Source: Herbaspirillum hiltneri N3 (lineage in GTDB: Bacteria; Pseudomonadota; Gammaproteobacteria; Burkholderiales; Burkholderiaceae_D). Taken from it: a DNA stretch of 64,000 nt. Below are positions 58,115 to 64,000 of the stretch, piece by piece; position 1 is the stretch's first letter; each line of letters starts with the position of its first letter. The translations under genes were made by a program, and so were the position numbers. The stretch lies in assembly GCF_001267925.1 (NCBI RefSeq), contig NZ_CP011409.1, forward strand, positions 2,480,001 through 2,544,000, read 5' to 3'. Below the pieces are notes generated by a model. The model was given only the letters and a program-made list of their open reading frames with translations. It did no database searches and had not been told where the DNA came from.

Positions 58115-59008
58115 TCAGGCCAGATGCTGCAATTGATCCGCCGTCAGCAGGAACACCATGTCGTCACCGGCGCTGGTCGTGACCCAGGTCAATTCGAGGT
58201 CGGGGAAGGCGGCTTCGGCATAGGCGCGTTCGTTGCCGATTTCGACGATCAGCACGCCGTTCGGCGTCAGGCGCTGGGCTGCGCCCTTGACGATCTTGCG
58301 CACCAGGTCCATGCCGTCCTTGCCGCCGGCCAGCGCGATCTGCGGCTCCTGCAGGTATTCCTGCGGCAGCTTGCTCATGGAGTCCGAATTGACGTAGGGC
58401 GGATTGCTGATGATCAGGTCGTACTTGCGTGCGGGCAGTTTGGCATAGAGATCGGACTCGACCAGGTTGATGCGATCCCCCAGGTCGTAGTCGTCGACGT
58501 TGCGGCGCGCCACTTGCAGCGCTTCCGGTGAAATGTCGACAGCTTCGACGCGCGCCTGCGGGAAGGCATCGGCCATCAGGATAGGCAGGCAGCCGGAGCC
58601 GGTGCACAGGTCGAGGATGTTCTCGACTTGCGCAGGATCCTGCACCCACGGCGAAAAGTGTTCCGGAATCAGTTCTGCGATGAACGAACGCGGCACGATC
58701 ACGCGTTCATCGACGAAGAAGCGATAGCCGCCCAGCCAGGCCTCGTTGGTGATGTAGGCGGCCGGCACGCGGTCTTCGGTACGGCGCATGATCACGCGCA
58801 GCAGATTGTCGATTTCGCCTTGCAGCAGGCGCGCATCGAGGAAAGGCTCGAGCTGGTCCAGCGGCAGCTTGAGCGTGTGCAGGATCAGGTAGGCGGCTTC
58901 ATCGAAGGCGTTGTTGGTGCCGTGGCCGAAGAACAGCTTCTCGGTATTGAAGCTGGTGATGGCGTAGCGCAGGATGTCGCGCACGGTGGCGAAATTGTTT
59001 GGCGTCAT
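58115..59008 (-). CDS. prmB: Ribosomal protein L3 glutamine methyltransferase PrmB
   Basis: 297 aa SAM-dependent methyltransferase. SAM loop ILDLCTGSGCLPILMADAFP, catalytic NPPY motif DLIISNPPYVNSDSMSKLPQ, and the N-terminal helical domain DILRYAITSFNTEKLFFGHG. PrmB modifies Gln of L3; the PrmC paralogue modifies release factors, but the N-terminal domain and STSM-like PPY context fit PrmB. Start at 59008. It follows dapE with 61 bp between. Confidence 0.93.
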   Translation of the reverse strand: MTPNNFATVRDILRYAITSFNTEKLFFGHGTNNAFDEAAYLILHTLKLPLDQLEPFLDARLLQGEIDNLLRVIMRRTEDRVPAAYITNEAWLGGYRFFVDERVIVPRSFIAELIPEHFSPWVQDPAQVENILDLCTGSGCLPILMADAFPQARVEAVDISPEALQVARRNVDDYDLGDRINLVESDLYAKLPARKYDLIISNPPYVNSDSMSKLPQEYLQEPQIALAGGKDGMDLVRKIVKGAAQRLTPNGVLIVEIGNERAYAEAAFPDLELTWVTTSAGDDMVFLLTADQLQHLA

Positions 59009-59069
59009 GATCGATATTCTCGGTCTGTACATAATGAATAGGGCTAGGCTGGCTGGATACGCTGCGGAA

Positions 59070-60212
<1,143 letters not shown>

Positions 60213-60575
60213 TCAGTTCTTGAAAATCTGTTGATAAAGGTCTGCGGTAAAACCGACGTGCGTCGGTGCGCTGCCGGTCTCCAGCACCGGACGCTTGACG
60301 ATGGACGGCAACTCGACGATGAGCGCGGTGGCGCTGGCGTTGTCGGTGATGCCGGCCTTGCGTTCCTCGGGCAGGCCGCGCCAGGTCGTGCCTTTGCGAT
60401 TGATCAGCGTGTCCCAGGGGATGTCCTTGAGCCAGGTCTTCACCAGGCCGGCATCGAGACCGGCTTTCTTGAAATCGTGGAAGGTGTACGCAACGCCGTT
60501 GGCATCGAGCCAGGTGCGCGCCTTCTTGACCGTGTCGCAATTGGGAATGCCGTAGAGAGTGACTTGCTTGCTCAT
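60213..60575 (-). CDS. yffB: ArsC/Spx-family protein YffB
   Basis: 120 aa thioredoxin-fold protein of the ArsC family. The single active-site cysteine is in LYGIPNCDTVKKARTWLDAN, the family CxxS/T position. The C-terminal VKRPVLETG is typical (RP motif). Function of the YffB group is unknown; it is found between dapD and dapE in many beta- and gamma-proteobacteria. It is 15 bp before dapE. Confidence 0.92.
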   Translation of the reverse strand: MSKQVTLYGIPNCDTVKKARTWLDANGVAYTFHDFKKAGLDAGLVKTWLKDIPWDTLINRKGTTWRGLPEERKAGITDNASATALIVELPSIVKRPVLETGSAPTHVGFTADLYQQIFKN

Positions 60576-60606
60576 GAAATCAACATCCTGTTTTACAAAA
60601 AGTGAA

Positions 60607-60678
60607 GGCCGGCGTCATGCATGCCGGCCATATCTCTTGGTTTGCTGCAAACGAAATTGCCGGCACGCGCCGGCAATT
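60607..60678 (-). terminator. Twin hairpins downstream of dapD
   Basis: AATTGCCGGC (60655-60664), loop ACGC, GCCGGCAATT (60669-60678), a perfect 10-bp stem, then GGCCGGC (60607-60613) / GCCGGCC (60623-60629) with a palindromic loop. Leftward there is TCGTTTG after the first. T-tracts are short, so partial termination or mRNA protection is more likely than full termination. Confidence 0.5.
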
Positions 60679-60697
60679 CGTGGCGCCGTGATGCGGC

Positions 60698-61534
<837 letters not shown>

Positions 61535-61636
61535 CTTGTTTTATCTAGGTTGAAAATGAATAAAAACCGAGGCTCGCTGCGTCAATGCGTCCATGCTTTA
61601 TGCGGAACCTCGGGTGGCGGCAGATCCGGAAGAAAC

Positions 61637-62845
61637 TCAGGCAGCCGCCAGCTTGCGTGTGAAAGCGACAATGCGTTGCGCCGCTTCCAGGCATTCTTCC
61701 ACTTCGGCGACCAGCGCCATGCGGATGCGTTGCTGGCCCGGATTGACGCCGTCGGCTTCGCGCGCCAGGTAACTGCCGGGCAATACCGTGACATTATATT
61801 CGGCATAGAGGCGCTTGGCGTATTCCGTATCGGTGATCGAGGCCAGTTTATCGACCTTTGCCCACAGATAGAAGCCGGCATCCGGCAGGGATACATCCAG
61901 CACTTCCTGCAGCAGCGGCGTCACCTGGCTGAATTTTTTGATGTATTTGGCGCGGTTTTCCTGCACATGGGTCTCGTCGTTCCAGGCGGCAATCGAGGCG
62001 TTCTGGATGGATGGGCTCATGGCGCCGCCGTGATAGGTGCGGTACAGCAGGAATTTCTTCAGGATCGCGGCGTCGCCGGCGACGAAGCCCGAGCGCATGC
62101 CGGGAACGTTGGAGCGCTTCGACAGGCTGGAGAAAGCAATCAGTCGATCATAGCCGCGGCCCAGCTTGTGGGCGGCTTCGAGGCCGCCCAGCGGGGCTTC
62201 TTCCTTGAAATAGATTTCCGAATAGCATTCATCGGAGGCGATCACGAAGCCGTAGCGATCGGACAGTTCAAACAGTTTCTTCCAGTCATCGAGCGACAGC
62301 ACGGCGCCGGTCGGGTTGCCCGGCGAGCACAGGAACAGCAGCTTGACGCGCGGCCAGACATCGGCCGGAACCTGGCTGAAGTCTGGCGCGAAATTGCGCG
62401 CCGGATCGGAGTTGACGAAATAAGGCTGCGCACCCGACAAATAGGCCGAGCCTTCATAAATTTGATAGAACGGATTCGGACAGATCACCAGCGCATCTTT
62501 TTGCGATGGATCGACCACGGTTTGCGTCAGCGAGAACAGGGCTTCGCGCGAACCGTTGACCGGCAGCACCTGCGTGGCCGGATCGATTTTCGGCAAGCCG
62601 TAGCGGCGCTCCAGCCAGCCGGCGATAGCGCTGCGCAGCGCTTCCGAGCCGATCGTGGTGGGATAGGTCGCCAAGCCGGCCAGGTTGTCGGTCAGCGCTT
62701 GTTTGATGAACGCCGGCGTCGGATGCTTGGGTTCTCCGATACCGAGGCTGATGTGGCGATAGTCGGGATTGGGCGTGACGTCGGAAAACAGGTTCTTCAG
62801 TTTTTCGAAGGGGTAGGGCTGCAGCTTGTCGAGTAATGGGTTCAC
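61637..62845 (-). CDS. dapC: Succinyldiaminopimelate transaminase
   Basis: 402 aa fold-type-I PLP aminotransferase. N-terminal ISLGIGEPKHPTPAFIKQAL, VLPVNGSREALFSLTQTVVD, LFLCSPGNPTGAVLSLDDWK, PLP lysine in FSSLSKRSNVPGMRSGFVAG and C-terminal NPGQQRIRMALVAEVEECLE. It converts N-succinyl-2-amino-6-oxopimelate to succinyl-DAP. It leads the leftward cluster dapC-dapD-yffB-dapE-prmB-ABC-F. Confidence 0.94.
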   Translation of the reverse strand: MNPLLDKLQPYPFEKLKNLFSDVTPNPDYRHISLGIGEPKHPTPAFIKQALTDNLAGLATYPTTIGSEALRSAIAGWLERRYGLPKIDPATQVLPVNGSREALFSLTQTVVDPSQKDALVICPNPFYQIYEGSAYLSGAQPYFVNSDPARNFAPDFSQVPADVWPRVKLLFLCSPGNPTGAVLSLDDWKKLFELSDRYGFVIASDECYSEIYFKEEAPLGGLEAAHKLGRGYDRLIAFSSLSKRSNVPGMRSGFVAGDAAILKKFLLYRTYHGGAMSPSIQNASIAAWNDETHVQENRAKYIKKFSQVTPLLQEVLDVSLPDAGFYLWAKVDKLASITDTEYAKRLYAEYNVTVLPGSYLAREADGVNPGQQRIRMALVAEVEECLEAAQRIVAFTRKLAAA

Positions 62846-63080
62846 GATGGATTCACGGAGGCGCGTAGCTAGGGGTGGGATAGGGCGACATTATACTGAA
62901 CAAGCGGCAGGTGGTCCGGACCTTTGGCGCTGACCGCGCCGGTGCTGTGGCAGTGCAGCAAATCGAACAATCGAAGGCGGGAAACCGCGCTATTCGCGTG
63001 ATGTGCTTGCCGCGAAGTAAGTTATCGTGCGCAGTTCAAGAATAAATCTCCCCACATCTGGAACGAACGGAGTTGCAAGT

Positions 63081-64000
63081 ATGAAAACATTAAGAGCGAA
63101 ATTGCTGCTGGCGCTGGTCGTCATGTGGATCGGCCTGCTGGTGCTGGCGGCATGGTCGGCGCTCAACACCCGGCAAAACATGATCAACGAGCGCGAGGCC
63201 GGCCTCAAGCGCGTCGTTGAAACCGCCGAAGGCATCCTCAAAAGTTATGCAGCCGAAGTCGCCGCCGGCAAGACCACATTGGCAGATGCCCAGAAGCAGG
63301 CGCTGGAACGCATCGCCGCGATGCGTTACGACAACGACAACTACATCTTCGTCTTCGACTCCAAGCCGGTGGTGCTGATGCATCCGACCAACAAGAGCGT
63401 GGTCGGCAAGAATGTCGGCGATCGCAAGGACAGCGACGGCAAGCTGTACTACGTCGAAATGGTCAAGGTCGGCAAGGCGCAGCAGCGCGGCTACGTCAAT
63501 TACATGGGGCGCCTGCCGGGCGCCGACGACACCAACCGCACGCAGAAAGTCAGCTACCTGATCTACTACCAGCCGTGGGACTGGCTGCTGGTGTCGGGCG
63601 TTTTCCTCAATGACGTGGAAAGCGATTTCTACAAGAACCTGCTGAAGCTGGCGGGCATCCTGATCGTGATCGGCGTTGCGGTATCCGCGATGATGCTGGC
63701 GATCATCCGCAACATCACGCGCAGCCTCGGCGGCGAACCGGCGTATGCGGTCGGCGTGGCGTCGCGCATTGCGTCCGGCGACCTGACCATGGCGATCAAG
63801 ACGCGGGCGGGAGACAAGACTAGCCTGCTGTATGAAATGAGCGTGATGCGCGAGCGATTGTCGTCGGTGATCGGCGGCATCCGCACCGGCACCGATTCCA
63901 TCGACACCGGCGCCAAGGAAATCGCCGCCGGCAACATGGATCTGTCCTCGCGCACCGAACAGCAGGCGGCGTCGCTGGAGGAAACCGCGTCCAGCATGGA
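63081..64000 (+). CDS. Methyl-accepting chemotaxis protein with Cache domain (cut by window edge)
   Basis: At least 306 aa; the end is beyond the right edge. N-terminal helix MKTLRAKLLLALVVMWIGLL, a single Cache (sCache_2) periplasmic domain with AMRYDNDNYIFVFDSKPVVL, MHPTNKSVVGKNVGDRKDSD and YYQPWDWLLVSGVFLNDVES, a second helix (LLKLAGILIVIGVAVSAMML), HAMP-like VASRIASGDLTMAIKTRAGD, and the start of the signalling domain (LSSRTEQQAASLEETASSM). sCache_2 domains often bind small organic acids. It starts at ATG 63081, divergent from dapC. Confidence 0.93.
   Translation, partial: MKTLRAKLLLALVVMWIGLLVLAAWSALNTRQNMINEREAGLKRVVETAEGILKSYAAEVAAGKTTLADAQKQALERIAAMRYDNDNYIFVFDSKPVVLMHPTNKSVVGKNVGDRKDSDGKLYYVEMVKVGKAQQRGYVNYMGRLPGADDTNRTQKVSYLIYYQPWDWLLVSGVFLNDVESDFYKNLLKLAGILIVIGVAVSAMMLAIIRNITRSLGGEPAYAVGVASRIASGDLTMAIKTRAGDKTSLLYEMSVMRERLSSVIGGIRTGTDSIDTGAKEIAAGNMDLSSRTEQQAASLEETASSM

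Overview
The window is a 64 kb stretch of bacterial chromosome of about 60% GC with dense, mostly operonic coding. Gene content points to a betaproteobacterium of the Burkholderiales, most likely Oxalobacteraceae and close to Herbaspirillum. The supporting loci are ftrABCD iron uptake, the dapC-dapD-yffB-dapE-prmB block, the tsaB-rimI-UDG-DUF1853 block, DUF4148 and lplT. The assignment rests on remembered gene orders, not a database search. I saw no rRNA, CRISPR array, prophage, transposase or plasmid gene.

Layout. 1-362: truncated outer-membrane porin. 492-3780: gentisate (aromatic acid) catabolism: flavin monooxygenase, gentisate dioxygenase, FAA hydrolase. 4046-4222: remnant of a broken gene. 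4281-6007: hipB-hipA module with an elaborate operator. 6027-6731: a chimeric gene, the front of an RluA-type pseudouridine synthase joined in frame to the back of a LacI-type regulator. 6801-9677: glucarate dehydratase and sugar-acid transporter behind a LacI-like operator. 9750-12022: three genes of unknown role. 12145-19021: amino-acid catabolism and uptake (saccharopine-dehydrogenase-like enzyme, Tat-exported binding protein, Lrp regulator, ABC ATPase and permease, SDR, D-amino-acid dehydrogenase). 19022-20205: two exported proteins. 20278-20832: a compound inverted repeat. 20902-23725: fructokinase and SorC regulator divergent from a PnuC transporter. 23745-26918: diguanylate cyclase and a NarL-type two-component pair.

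27136-28945: two identical tRNA-Arg(ACG) units bracketing an ArsR-like regulator and three small membrane proteins. 29269-32397: chemoreceptor, HisN-type phosphatase and PhnZ-like HD oxygenase. About 32590-32689: a candidate small RNA with C-rich single strands. 32781-36153: Fur-box-controlled ftrABCD iron(II) uptake. 36258-39759: BASS transporter, PHB-depolymerase-like esterase, cytosine-deaminase-like amidohydrolase. 39838-41535: degenerate tRNA-Ser-like element, tRNA-Ser(GCT), lysC. 42343-46930: LysR regulator, thioredoxin-like protein, then tsaB-rimI-udg-DUF1853. 47006-51020: lplT, alr, radA. 51063-53775: ompR/envZ-type pair with an FlhE-like protein. 54323-55864: cystine-type ABC permease and binding protein. 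56028-62845: a long operon-like run with lysine/DAP biosynthesis (dapC, dapD, yffB, dapE), prmB and an ABC-F ATPase. 63081-64000: truncated Cache-domain chemoreceptor.

The most unusual items are the pseudouridine synthase-LacI chimera with its apparently orphaned operator, the candidate C-rich sRNA, the tRNA-Ser-derived element, the 105-bp palindrome beginning in a stop codon, the hipBA operator array, and the SorC-type operator between the fructokinase operon and pnuC.
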